A stretch of 64,000 nt of DNA from Parazoarcus communis. GTDB lineage: Bacteria > Pseudomonadota > Gammaproteobacteria > Burkholderiales > Rhodocyclaceae. The notes under the pieces were generated by a model. It saw only the letters and a list, made by a program, of their open reading frames with translations. It ran no database searches and was not told the DNA's origin. Position numbers and translations under genes: made by a program. Shown here one piece after another: positions 9,821-17,787 of the stretch. The stretch lies in NCBI RefSeq assembly GCF_003111645.1, contig NZ_CP022187.1, positions 1,302,001-1,366,000 of the forward strand, given 5' to 3'. Each line of letters begins with the position of its first letter. The stretch's first letter is position 1.

Positions 9821-10252
9821 ATGTTCAATCCTTCACGTGACCAGGTTCGCACCTTCTTCATCGACGCCTGGCGCAAGCACACCGCGCGCGAGGTGCTGAC
9901 CCCGCTCGAAACCATTGCAGCCGACATTCTGCAGAACCACCCCGAGTACCACACGCTGGTAGAAGATCCGGAAGCCGTTGATCGCGATTTCGCGCCAGAG
10001 GACGGGCAGGTCAACCCCTTCCTGCACCTGTCGCTCCACCTTGCGATCGAGGAACAGCTCTCGATCGACCAGCCCCCCGGGCTGCGCGCAGCCTTCGATG
10101 CCGCCTGCGCGCAGCGGGGCAATCGCCACGATGCGCTTCACGACGTGCTCGAATGCCTCGGCGAGACCATTTTCAACGCCCAGCGCAATAACGCCCCACC
10201 GGACGGCCTGGCCTATCTGACCTGTGTACGGCGGCGGGCCGGCCTGGTGTGA
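9821..10252 (+). CDS. DUF1841 family protein
   Basis: A 143-residue soluble protein with no signal peptide. It matches the DUF1841 family of Beta- and Gammaproteobacteria: an N-terminal FNPSRDQVR..F block, a HPEYH segment near residue 46, and a conserved NPFLHLSLHLAIEEQL core near 68-83. No catalytic residues are known for the family and no function is claimed. It follows nth by 30 bp on the same strand and may be the last gene of the rnf transcript. Confidence 0.85.
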   Translation: MFNPSRDQVRTFFIDAWRKHTAREVLTPLETIAADILQNHPEYHTLVEDPEAVDRDFAPEDGQVNPFLHLSLHLAIEEQLSIDQPPGLRAAFDAACAQRGNRHDALHDVLECLGETIFNAQRNNAPPDGLAYLTCVRRRAGLV

Positions 10253-10282
10253 GCCGGTGCCCGCACCCGCCTCGACGCTGCG

Positions 10283-10615
10283 CTAACGCTTGAGCACCAG
10301 CCCGCTCTGGCTGGCATACCACGCAGCGAGATCGGCCAGATCCTGCTTCTCGAGGTTCTCGACCTGGGCCGCCATGATCGGGTTCTTGCGGTCGCCGCGC
10401 TTGTAGTCCAGCAGCGCGCGCAGCAGGTAATCCTCGTGCTGCCCGGCAATGCGCGGAAACTCCGGTGTCTGACTGTTGCCATCCGCACCGTGACAGGCGG
10501 CACACACCGTTGATTTCTCCTTGCCCTTGAGGGGGTCGGCGCCATGCGCGAGACCGCCGCAAAACAGGCCGAGCACCGCGAGCGGAACCAGACAACGTCG
10601 TGTTTGAGCACTCAT
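10283..10615 (-). CDS. Periplasmic cytochrome c553-type protein (second of pair)
   Basis: A 110-residue c-type cytochrome: N-terminal signal peptide (cut probably after AHGA, residue ~26), one haem site CAACH near residue 38 and a distal region with M81, a candidate axial ligand. The order haem site, PxIAGQ block, YKxG..NP.M block is that of small class I cytochromes of the c553/c4-half type. Its ATG overlaps the stop of the preceding cytochrome gene by 4 bp, so the two are a translationally coupled pair, perhaps a split di-haem carrier delivering electrons to a terminal oxidase. Confidence 0.9.
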   Translation of the reverse strand: MSAQTRRCLVPLAVLGLFCGGLAHGADPLKGKEKSTVCAACHGADGNSQTPEFPRIAGQHEDYLLRALLDYKRGDRKNPIMAAQVENLEKQDLADLAAWYASQSGLVLKR

Positions 10616-10932
10616 CGCTCACCTCCGTAGTAGGCCGCGAGGTCCGCCATGTCCTGGTCAGAGAGCGAACCTGCAATGCCCTGCATGCTCTGGTGGCTCC
10701 GCTCCCCCGCCTTGTAGGCCTGGAGCGCGCGCACGATGTACTCCGGATGCTGCCCGCCCAGCTTCGGCACGGAGTAGACCTCGGGGTAACTCGTCCTGTA
10801 CCCCGGTATGCCGTGACAGCCGATACAGGCAGCGGTCTTCTCCTTTCCAGCCTCGGCACTCCCGCCTGCTGCCTGTATTCCTGTGCTCAACGCTGCCATC
10901 ATGGCAGCCAGAAGCAGATGTCGTCCCTGCAT
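10612..10932 (-). CDS. Periplasmic cytochrome c553-type protein (first of pair)
   Basis: A 106-residue c-type cytochrome with a signal peptide (MQGRHLLLAAMMAALSTG, cut after about residue 23), a haem site CIGCH near residue 35, a GGQHPEY block and a SHQSMQ methionine region. Start at 10932: its GGAGACACC leader gives a good Shine-Dalgarno; the open frame extends further but without signal-peptide character. First gene of the coupled pair. Confidence 0.88.
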   Translation of the reverse strand: MQGRHLLLAAMMAALSTGIQAAGGSAEAGKEKTAACIGCHGIPGYRTSYPEVYSVPKLGGQHPEYIVRALQAYKAGERSHQSMQGIAGSLSDQDMADLAAYYGGER

Positions 10933-11053
10933 GGTGTCTCCTCTGTGTTGGAAGCAGGCTGAACCGCACTTTTTCGGACTGCATGCCGTTTCCATCCGGC
11001 GCAATCCTGCATCTGGTTTTATGTCATGCGTGATTCATCGGGAACCCTAGCCC

Positions 11054-11059
11054 TATAAT
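11054..11059 (+). promoter_or_regulatory. -10 element upstream of the MoxR operon
   Basis: A perfect TATAAT lies 29 bp before the MoxR start in the divergent gap with the cytochrome pair (10933-11087). The matching -35 position near 11031 reads TGATTC, a weak fit. A leader of about 20 nt with an AGAGGA Shine-Dalgarno follows. Confidence 0.45.
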
Positions 11060-11087
11060 CAACAAAAATTAATCAGAGGATTCCCGG

Positions 11088-11939
11088 ATGTCCCAACTTC
11101 GCTTCGAAGGCAGCGAGCAGTACGTTGCCACGCCCGACCTGATGCTTGCGGTCAATGCAGCCATTCGCCTGCAACGCCCGCTTCTGATCAAGGGAGAGCC
11201 AGGCACCGGAAAAACCATGCTTGCCGAAGAGGTGGCGACGGCACTCGGGCTGCCCTTGCTGCAGTGGCACATCAAATCCACGACCAAGGCCCAGCAGGGT
11301 CTCTATGAATACGATGCGGTCTCGCGGCTGCGCGATTCCCAGCTCGGCGACGATCGCGTCAAGGACATCGCCAACTACATCGTGAAGGGGGTGCTGTGGC
11401 AGGCTTTCGAGGCTGAAAGCCCGACGGTCGTGCTGATCGACGAGGTCGACAAGGCCGACATCGAATTTCCCAACGATCTCCTGCGCGAGCTCGACCGCAT
11501 GGAGTTTCATGTCTACGAAACGCGCAACACCGTTCGCGCGCGCCATCGACCCATCGTCTTCATCACGTCGAACAACGAGAAGGAACTGCCCGACGCCTTC
11601 CTGCGCAGGTGCTTCTTCCACTACATCCGCTTTCCCGACCGCGATACCATGCAGCGGATTGTTGACGTGCATTTCCCCGGCATCCGCAAGGCTCTGCTGA
11701 CCGAGGCCATGGAGGTCTTCTTCGGCCTGCGCGATGTACCCGGCCTGAAGAAAAAGCCGTCGACATCCGAGCTCATCGACTGGCTCAAGCTGCTGGTGGC
11801 TGAGGACATCCCGCCCGAAGCCCTGCGCTCACAGGACAACAAGGCCATCGTCCCGCCACTCGCAGGCGCGCTGCTGAAGAACGAACAGGACATGCACCTC
11901 TTCGAACGCCTCGTCCATATGGCCCGCCAGAACCGCTGA
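11088..11939 (+). CDS. MoxR-family AAA+ ATPase
   Basis: A 283-residue AAA+ chaperone-type ATPase. Seen: Walker A GEPGTGKT (residues 36-43), Walker B VVLIDEVDKAD near 114, sensor 1 FITSNNEK near 158 and an arginine-rich LRRCFFHYIRFP segment near 173. This MoxR subgroup typically pairs with a CoxE-like VWA protein and inserts metals or activates partner enzymes; here the VWA gene is two genes downstream. First gene of a three-gene operon (10-bp gap, then TAATG overlap). The client is unknown. Confidence 0.9.
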   Translation: MSQLRFEGSEQYVATPDLMLAVNAAIRLQRPLLIKGEPGTGKTMLAEEVATALGLPLLQWHIKSTTKAQQGLYEYDAVSRLRDSQLGDDRVKDIANYIVKGVLWQAFEAESPTVVLIDEVDKADIEFPNDLLRELDRMEFHVYETRNTVRARHRPIVFITSNNEKELPDAFLRRCFFHYIRFPDRDTMQRIVDVHFPGIRKALLTEAMEVFFGLRDVPGLKKKPSTSELIDWLKLLVAEDIPPEALRSQDNKAIVPPLAGALLKNEQDMHLFERLVHMARQNR

Positions 11940-11949
11940 GATCAGAATC

Positions 11950-13356
11950 ATGTTCAAGACCCTCCTGAACTGGCTCTTCGGCCGCCGCGCACCGACCCCC
12001 GCTCCGCAGCCCGTCACTCAGGCCGCAGGCTTCGAGAAACTCAACCGCCGGGCGCCGCTGCGTGCGGGCCCGCCGGCCCCAGCATCCGCCGAGGCCACGG
12101 CAGCCGCACAAGAGATCGGCGCCACCTTCATCTGCCGCGAAGCGGTGCTCAACCGCAAGCAGAAGATCGCCGGCTACCAGTTCCTGTTGCAGGAGGCGGC
12201 ACGCAACCACATCCGCAGCAGCTCCCGGCGGGTTCACCACCTTTACGCCGAAGTGCTGGTCAACAGTCTGGTACATGCCGACATCGGCAAGCTGCTCGGG
12301 CCGCGGTCGGCATTCATCGACGTCCCAGACTCCTTCATTGACCACGAATGCATCCTGCACCTGCCGGCGGCCAATACGGTTCTTGTCCTGACACGCCTGC
12401 CCGATGCTGGCGCGCCTGCGCCCGATGCCCTGCTGGCGACGGTCCGCCATTTGCGAGCCATCGGATATCGCATCGGCCTCCCCGACCCCGAATCCGAACC
12501 GGGCTTTGCCGAGCTGCTGCCCGAAGCCGACGTCGTCATCGTCCGTGCCCCGCAGCTCACCGCCGAAGCGGCACTGGCGCTGACCGCAAGCGTTGTCGAA
12601 CACGCTCCCCGGGCCACCTTGCTGGTGCGCGAACTGCCGGGTCTGGAAGACTTCAACTTTTGCTTCAAGCTCGGTGCCAGCCTCTTCCAGGGCCCCTTCA
12701 TCACCAGCCGTGAGGACTGGCAGGACCATCATCTGGGACCCAATTTCGCACGCCTGGCGATGCTGGCCGGCAAGCTGCGCAAGCAGGCGGAAACCGACGA
12801 GATCGTCGCCCTTCTCAAGCAGGACGCCGCACTGGCGGTGCGCCTGCTGCGATACATCAACTCTGCGGCGAACGGTCTGTCCGAGCACGTTTCGTCGATC
12901 GAGCGGGCGATGATTCTGCTCGGCCGCGACAAGCTCTATCGCTGGGTGATGTTGCTGATGTGCAGCACGGACGACAAGGAAGGGCGTGCTTCGGCCGTTC
13001 TCGAGACCGCGCTCGTCCGCGCCCGGATGATGGAACTGAGCGGCGCCAGGCTCAGCGCCGCTGAACGCGAGTCCCTCTTCCTGACCGGACTGCTGTCGCT
13101 CATCGACGTCGTGCTGAAGGTGCCGATGGAGCGCGCGATGACATCGCTCGCCGTTGCATCCGAGATCGAAGCGGCCATCATGCGCAGTGAGGGCCCCTAC
13201 GCACCGCAACTGATGCTGGCCCAGGCGTGCGAACGTGCGGATGCCGAAGCAATCCGCAGCGCGGCCGAGCGCAGCCAGACAACCCCGGAGGAGGCTGCCG
13301 GGTTCCATCTGCAAGCGCTCGCCTGGGCGCTGGAGATACAGCAGGCCGGGGCGTAA
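11950..13356 (+). CDS. EAL-HDOD signalling protein (YuxH-like), degenerate EAL
   Basis: A 468-residue soluble protein. Residues 1-50 are a basic, Pro/Ala-rich leader. Residues ~52-245 resemble a c-di-GMP phosphodiesterase barrel, but the E-A-L metal-binding set is absent, so it is probably a non-catalytic EAL fold. Residues ~250-465 match HDOD, with ISSIERAMILLGRDKLYRW-like spacing (seen as VSSIERAMILLG near 315), lacking HD catalytic pairs as usual for HDOD. It lies between the MoxR ATPase and its VWA partner, an unusual place. TAATG overlap with the VWA gene implies translational coupling. Confidence 0.8.
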   Translation: MFKTLLNWLFGRRAPTPAPQPVTQAAGFEKLNRRAPLRAGPPAPASAEATAAAQEIGATFICREAVLNRKQKIAGYQFLLQEAARNHIRSSSRRVHHLYAEVLVNSLVHADIGKLLGPRSAFIDVPDSFIDHECILHLPAANTVLVLTRLPDAGAPAPDALLATVRHLRAIGYRIGLPDPESEPGFAELLPEADVVIVRAPQLTAEAALALTASVVEHAPRATLLVRELPGLEDFNFCFKLGASLFQGPFITSREDWQDHHLGPNFARLAMLAGKLRKQAETDEIVALLKQDAALAVRLLRYINSAANGLSEHVSSIERAMILLGRDKLYRWVMLLMCSTDDKEGRASAVLETALVRARMMELSGARLSAAERESLFLTGLLSLIDVVLKVPMERAMTSLAVASEIEAAIMRSEGPYAPQLMLAQACERADAEAIRSAAERSQTTPEEAAGFHLQALAWALEIQQAGA

Positions 13357-14534
13357 TGCTGATCGATTTCTTTCTCCACCTGAAGGCCAGTCGTCTCCCG
13401 GTATCCACCCGCGAGTTTCTGAGCCTGCTCGAAGGCTTGCGCGAGGGCGTCTGCGGTCATTCTCTGGACGATTTCTACCTGTGGTCACGTACCTGCCTGA
13501 TCAAGGACGAAGCACTCTACGACCGCTTCGACCAGGCCTTCGGGGCCTACTTCCAGGAAGTTTCCTCCCTGCCCGGTCTCGACGTCGACCTCCCCGAGGA
13601 GTGGCTTCGAGCCGCGATGAAGAAGCACCTCTCCCCCGAAGAGCAGGCCAGGCTCGAGAAACTCGGATGGGACGCCTTGATGGAGACCTTCCGCAAACGT
13701 CTCGAAGAGCAGAAAGGCCGGCATCAGGGCGGGTCGAAGTGGGTGGGGACCGGCGGCAGCTCGCCATTCGGCAATAACGGCACGCACCCCGAAGGCATTC
13801 GTGTCGGCGGCGAATCGGCCGGCAACAGAACCGCGGTCAAGGTGTGGGACCGGCGCGAATACCGGAACCTGGACGACAGCATCGAACTCGGCACGCGCAA
13901 CATCAAGGTCGCCCTGCGTCGTCTGCGCCGCTTCGCCCGCGAAGGCGCAGCAGAGGAACTGGATCTCGACGGCACCATCGCCGCCACCGCACGCAATGCG
14001 GGATGGCTCGACCTGATGATGCGTCCCGAGCGCCACAACGCAGTGAAGGTGCTGCTGTTTCTCGACATCGGCGGCTCGATGGACGATCACGTCAAAGTCT
14101 GCGAAGAGCTGTTTTCAGCCTGTCGCAGCGAGTTCAAACACCTCGAATATTTCTACTTTCACAACTGCGTCTATGAAACCGTATGGCGCGACAGCACACG
14201 CCGCCACACTGAACGCATCCCCTTGCAGGACGTCATTCACCGCTTCGGCCCCGACTACAAGCTGATATTCGTCGGCGACGCCACCATGAGCCCGTACGAG
14301 ATCGTGCACCAGCACGGGTCGATCGAACACATGAACGCCGAACCGGGCGCGACCTGGCTGCGACGCCTTCTCGATGCCTATCCGGCTGCAGCCTGGCTCA
14401 ACCCCGAGCCCGAGCGCCTGTGGGACTACCGCAAGTCCATCGAGCTGATCCGCCAGCTCGTGGGCGGGCGGATGTTTCCGATGACGCTTGACGGTTTGTC
14501 GCGGACAATGCAATCGCTATCGAAGAAGCACTGA
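13356..14534 (+). CDS. VWA domain protein, CoxE-like partner of MoxR
   Basis: A 392-residue protein. The N-terminal ~120 residues are the CoxE-like helical region (FFLHLKASRLPVSTREF near 5-21), then a Gly/Ser-rich linker near 125-160 and a VWA domain from ~225. The metal site reads DIGGS (237-241) instead of DxSxS, typical of this subfamily as I recall it. FKHLEYFYFHN near 258 is also conserved there. Such MoxR/VWA pairs act as ATP-driven activators. The ATG at 13356 shares one base with the preceding stop; longer in-frame starts would overlap that gene. Convergent with the next gene, 22 bp away. Confidence 0.87.
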   Translation: MLIDFFLHLKASRLPVSTREFLSLLEGLREGVCGHSLDDFYLWSRTCLIKDEALYDRFDQAFGAYFQEVSSLPGLDVDLPEEWLRAAMKKHLSPEEQARLEKLGWDALMETFRKRLEEQKGRHQGGSKWVGTGGSSPFGNNGTHPEGIRVGGESAGNRTAVKVWDRREYRNLDDSIELGTRNIKVALRRLRRFAREGAAEELDLDGTIAATARNAGWLDLMMRPERHNAVKVLLFLDIGGSMDDHVKVCEELFSACRSEFKHLEYFYFHNCVYETVWRDSTRRHTERIPLQDVIHRFGPDYKLIFVGDATMSPYEIVHQHGSIEHMNAEPGATWLRRLLDAYPAAAWLNPEPERLWDYRKSIELIRQLVGGRMFPMTLDGLSRTMQSLSKKH

Positions 14535-14556
14535 AGCGGCGCAGGCGCCCGACGCA

Positions 14557-15327
14557 TCAGGGTGCGCGATAGTTGTCCTGCGTCATGATATCGACGCCGC
14601 ACTGCAGGTTCTCGATCCAGTCAAGAAAGCGGTTGACCATCACCTTGCCCTCGAAGCGCGCACCGTGCTGCGGCACGATCATCTCGACATCGAGCTGGCG
14701 CACCATGTTCACCCAGAAGCGGCAGATCTTGTTCGAAATCATGTAGCGGCGATGAAAGCCGATCATGAAGGGGATGTGCTCGTCGAAGTTCGTCACCGGT
14801 TTCAGTGCGACGTCGTGATCGATGAGCGATGCGCCCATGTCTCCGGTAAACAGAATCTTCGCGACCGGATCGTAGAACTGGAAGTTGCCTTCCGAGTGCA
14901 TGAAGTGCGCGGGAACGGCCTTGATCCTGCTCTCGCCCAGCGGCACCACCATGCCTTCGTCGGGGATACCGATAATGCGGTCGGAGTAATCCCGTCCTGT
15001 CGTGAAGTGCGGCAGGAAGCGCGCCCACAGCTTGGAAATCAGCACACGACAGCGCGTGGTGACCATCCACTTGTTCAGCGAAGCGATGATGTCCGGGTCG
15101 GCATGCGAGGCCAGGATGTAGTCCAGATTGCGGGACGGAAAATAGCGCTGCATGCCCATCAGCAAACCGTTGTAGGTCATGTTGCCACCCGGATCGATCA
15201 GGGCGCCATGGTCTCCATCCACGATCAGAAACTGATTGCATTGCACCGCGTGGTCGGCCTCTTCGTCGACAAGATCGTAGAAGGCCAAGCATACATGCCT
15301 GCCGTCGTTGTATAGCTCAACTGCCAT
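14557..15327 (-). CDS. ODP-type metallo-beta-lactamase-fold diiron protein
   Basis: A 256-residue cytoplasmic protein like the diiron domain of flavodiiron oxidases and the oxygen-binding diiron protein (ODP) family, without flavodoxin or rubredoxin. Candidate ligands: H75, D77, D79 (HADPD; the usual glutamate is aspartate and the following histidine isoleucine), H144, D163 (TGDMG) and H221 (PQHG). The set is nearly complete, so O2 or NO binding or reduction is plausible; without a fused flavodoxin it may sense rather than reduce. The start at 15327 gives the ODP-like N-terminus MAVELY. It follows marR on the same strand but behind a strong terminator. Confidence 0.78.
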   Translation of the reverse strand: MAVELYNDGRHVCLAFYDLVDEEADHAVQCNQFLIVDGDHGALIDPGGNMTYNGLLMGMQRYFPSRNLDYILASHADPDIIASLNKWMVTTRCRVLISKLWARFLPHFTTGRDYSDRIIGIPDEGMVVPLGESRIKAVPAHFMHSEGNFQFYDPVAKILFTGDMGASLIDHDVALKPVTNFDEHIPFMIGFHRRYMISNKICRFWVNMVRQLDVEMIVPQHGARFEGKVMVNRFLDWIENLQCGVDIMTQDNYRAP

Positions 15328-15482
15328 GATCCGGATGCCCCGCAAAAATGAGCCCGCAATAGCGGGAAACAAGCGAAGAACTCTACCGCAGACATCGGTT
15401 GCCGTGCCGACTAAGCGCGTCATTTTTGACGTCGATCAAAAAACCATACAACCGCCATGAACACGCGGGCAGGAAAGGGGGC

Positions 15483-15515
15483 AAAAAAAAGGGGCGACCC
15501 CGTCGGGGGTCGCCC
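15483..15515 (-). terminator. Rho-independent terminator of the marR gene
   Basis: A perfect 10-bp stem, 15492-15501 with 15506-15515, 4-nt loop, and an eight-T tract on the minus strand (A8 at 15483-15490). It lies 64 bp after the marR stop and before the ODP gene, so that gene should have its own promoter. Confidence 0.9.
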
Positions 15516-15578
15516 TCAAGCTGCTGTCCGCACAAGTGCGAAACGGGTGGCCGGAAAACCCGCCGGCCCGGGTGTTCG

Positions 15579-16103
15579 CTATTCGGTGAAGGGTAGCGGC
15601 TGCATGCCGAAACCGTCATCGAGAACCTTGATCTTGTGAAGCAAGCCATCGAGCTCGTTCTGCAGTCTGAGCAGATCGTCTTCGTCAAGCCGCCGCAGGG
15701 CTTCGGGCAGGATGCCTCTTGCGGGTGACGGCGCTCTTGCCAGCAGTGCTTCACCTTCAGTCGTCAGATACAATCGCACGACGCGCTGGTCTGCACTCGT
15801 ACGCTCCTTGCGGATCAACCCGCCGGTCTCGAGCCGGTCAATCATGTTCGACGCAGTCGACTGATGCAGTGCCATGCAGTTGGCCAGTTCGCCAACCCGC
15901 AATCCTGGAGCCTCGCTCAGCTCCTGCAGGGCCCAAAGCTGGGCCCCGGTTACGCCACTCTGACGCTCAATCCACTGAGAATGACGCTGTGCGGTGCGGA
16001 TCAGCACGCGGAAACGCTGTAGTACGGACAAAGGTGTGACCTGACGATTATTCTCTGCAGGTTTTTCAGCAGATTTATTCAACGGATTCTGTGACTGGGG
16101 CAT
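15579..16103 (-). CDS. MarR-family transcriptional regulator
   Basis: A 174-residue winged-helix regulator. Seen: helix SGVTGAQLWAL near residue 52, recognition helix region LHQSTASNMIDRLE near 80-93, and a wing with RTSADQRVVRLYLT near 102-115. MarR proteins usually bind their own promoter as dimers and release on a small phenolic or oxidant ligand. The ATG at 16103 is taken (a TTG at 16106 precedes it), with GGAG 9 nt upstream. Divergent from the CLC gene, with a strong promoter and overlapping palindrome in the gap. Ligand unknown. Confidence 0.9.
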   Translation of the reverse strand: MPQSQNPLNKSAEKPAENNRQVTPLSVLQRFRVLIRTAQRHSQWIERQSGVTGAQLWALQELSEAPGLRVGELANCMALHQSTASNMIDRLETGGLIRKERTSADQRVVRLYLTTEGEALLARAPSPARGILPEALRRLDEDDLLRLQNELDGLLHKIKVLDDGFGMQPLPFTE

Positions 16104-16117
16104 CAATATTGGCTCCG

Positions 16118-16146
16118 ACTATATTTTCTCAAACAATGATTGTCAA
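16118..16146 (-). promoter_or_regulatory. Strong sigma-70 promoter with embedded operator for marR
   Basis: On the minus strand TTGACA (16146-16141), a 17-bp spacer and TATAGT (16123-16118): a near-consensus promoter. An 11-bp inverted repeat ACAAT-G-ATTGT (16133-16143) overlaps the -35 hexamer and spacer and is a likely MarR self-repression site. The expected start near 16111-16112 leaves a leader of under 10 nt and would clip the GGAG ribosome site. Confidence 0.7.
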
Positions 16147-16313
16147 AAAATTCGCAGACAGGTGCGCTCTCGCGTATCGTAACCATCTTGCGGGTTTGCT
16201 GCCCGTGGAAGGTGAGCTTTTTGCTCAAAACATCGCTTCAGCGTGATTAAGGTTTAGCTGTTTTTTTCAAACTCCGGCCGGTCATTGATTAGACCGCCTC
16301 TTCTTCCCCAAAA

Positions 16314-17759
16314 ATGCCGCCCCCCGACGCCCCCCCGGAACAGCAGCACAACATCCCTCACCGAGCCTTCAAGCATATCGCTCGCGGCGGCCGTCGCTAC
16401 GCGCTGCCCTGGCTCTCAATCAGACGCTGGCGCAAAAGGCTGCTGCTTGTCGGCGCCGCGCTGCTGGCGGGCATCATTGCCATCGGTTTCGCCATCGGCG
16501 CGGAGCTGGCAATCGGTTATCACCAGTCCCTGATGCATGTCAGCCCGTGGCTGTCCCTCGTGATCGCCCCGACTGGTTTTGCGGCAATGGCCTGGATCTC
16601 CAGTCGCTTCTTTCCGGGCACAGAAGGCAGCGGTATTCCGCAGGCAATCGCCGCGTCGCTCACCGATGACGGTCAGCTGCGCCGGCAGTTCCTGTCCTTC
16701 AAGATTGCCATCGCAAAGGTGTTCCTGACCCTCGGCGGCCTGCTCTCCGGCGCCTCGATCGGACGCGAGGGCCCTTCGGTCCAGGTCGGCGCCTCTGCCA
16801 TGCACATGCTCGCCGGCAAGCGCTTCGGCAGGATCGCCTCCAGCCGCGACCTGATCATTGCCGGCAGCGGCGCGGGCATTGCGGCAGCATTCAACACCCC
16901 GCTCGGCGGCATCATGTTCGCAATTGAGGAGATCTGCCGTCACCACCCTTTCCGCGCCAACAGTACAACGCTGATCGCAGTGATCTTTGCCGGTCTGATG
17001 TCACTCGCGGTACTTGGCAACTACACCTATTTCGGACAGACGCCGGCCTCGATCACCTGGCCCGATGGTGCGTGGCTGGTGCTGCTTTGTGGCGTACTGG
17101 GCGGATTGCTGGGAGGTGGCTTCTCGCGACTGCTGATTGCGTCCTCGCGCCAGTTGCCCGGGCGCGTCGGTGAATTCTCGGTATCGCGTCCGGTTGCGTT
17201 CGCTGCCGGCTGCGGGCTCGCAACCGCGCTCATCGGACTGGCCACAGGAGGCCTCACCTACGGTACCGGCTACGCCGAATCCAAGGCCGCACTGGAAGGC
17301 ACGGCGCAACTGCCCGCCTACTTCATGGTTGCGAAGCTGGCGGTCATCTGGCTTGCTTTCGTGGCGCGCATCCCGGGCGGCATCTTCGCGCCTGCGCTCG
17401 CCGTCGGTGCAGGCCTGGGTGCCGACCTGGCACCGTTTATCGGTGACGGACAGGACCCCGCGATACTCGTTCTTGGCATGGTCGCCTTTCTTGCGGCGAT
17501 GACGCAGGCCCCGATCACTTCGCTGGTGATCGTCATGGAAATGACCGCCAACCACGAAATGCTGCTGCCGCTGATGGCCACTGCCGTGGTCGCGAATGCG
17601 GTCTCGAAATCGGTGTGTCCGCTGCCGATCTATCACACGATTGCGCACTCGCTGCTGCGTAATGCCGAGCACAAGGCCAGCCGCCATCACGCCCGCACCA
17701 AACACCCAGCAACGCAGGACACCGCCCCCCCGGACACCAAGCCCGCGACAGAGCAGTGA
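16314..17759 (+). CDS. CLC-type chloride channel / Cl-H+ antiporter
   Basis: A 481-residue membrane protein of the CLC family. Anion-pathway motifs are present: GSGIPQ (105-110), GREGPSVQ (150-157) with the gating glutamate E152 of antiporters, and GGIFAPAL near 355. No C-terminal CBS domains; the tail after ~residue 440 is polar and His/Thr/Pro-rich. Likely role: Cl-/H+ exchange in acid resistance or charge balancing. Divergent from marR; the 207-bp gap holds the marR promoter. The start at 16314 has no clear Shine-Dalgarno, and a slightly later start is possible. Confidence 0.92.
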   Translation: MPPPDAPPEQQHNIPHRAFKHIARGGRRYALPWLSIRRWRKRLLLVGAALLAGIIAIGFAIGAELAIGYHQSLMHVSPWLSLVIAPTGFAAMAWISSRFFPGTEGSGIPQAIAASLTDDGQLRRQFLSFKIAIAKVFLTLGGLLSGASIGREGPSVQVGASAMHMLAGKRFGRIASSRDLIIAGSGAGIAAAFNTPLGGIMFAIEEICRHHPFRANSTTLIAVIFAGLMSLAVLGNYTYFGQTPASITWPDGAWLVLLCGVLGGLLGGGFSRLLIASSRQLPGRVGEFSVSRPVAFAAGCGLATALIGLATGGLTYGTGYAESKAALEGTAQLPAYFMVAKLAVIWLAFVARIPGGIFAPALAVGAGLGADLAPFIGDGQDPAILVLGMVAFLAAMTQAPITSLVIVMEMTANHEMLLPLMATAVVANAVSKSVCPLPIYHTIAHSLLRNAEHKASRHHARTKHPATQDTAPPDTKPATEQ

Positions 17760-17764
17760 CTCAC

Positions 17765-17785
17765 CGGCGCCCCCCAGGGGCGCCG
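17765..17785. terminator. GC-rich hairpin between convergent genes
   Basis: Nine-base perfect arms (17765-17773 and 17777-17785) with a 3-base loop fill the 28-bp gap between the convergent CLC and SpeE-like genes. No T tract on either side, so it is a candidate bidirectional stop or 3'-end stabiliser rather than a classic terminator. Confidence 0.55.
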
Positions 17786-17787
17786 CA

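Noticed and set aside
11088-11939. CbbQ/NorQ assignment for the MoxR-type ATPase
   Set aside because: The partner is a COG3825-like CoxE VWA protein, not CbbO or NorD, and no Rubisco or NO-reductase genes are near.
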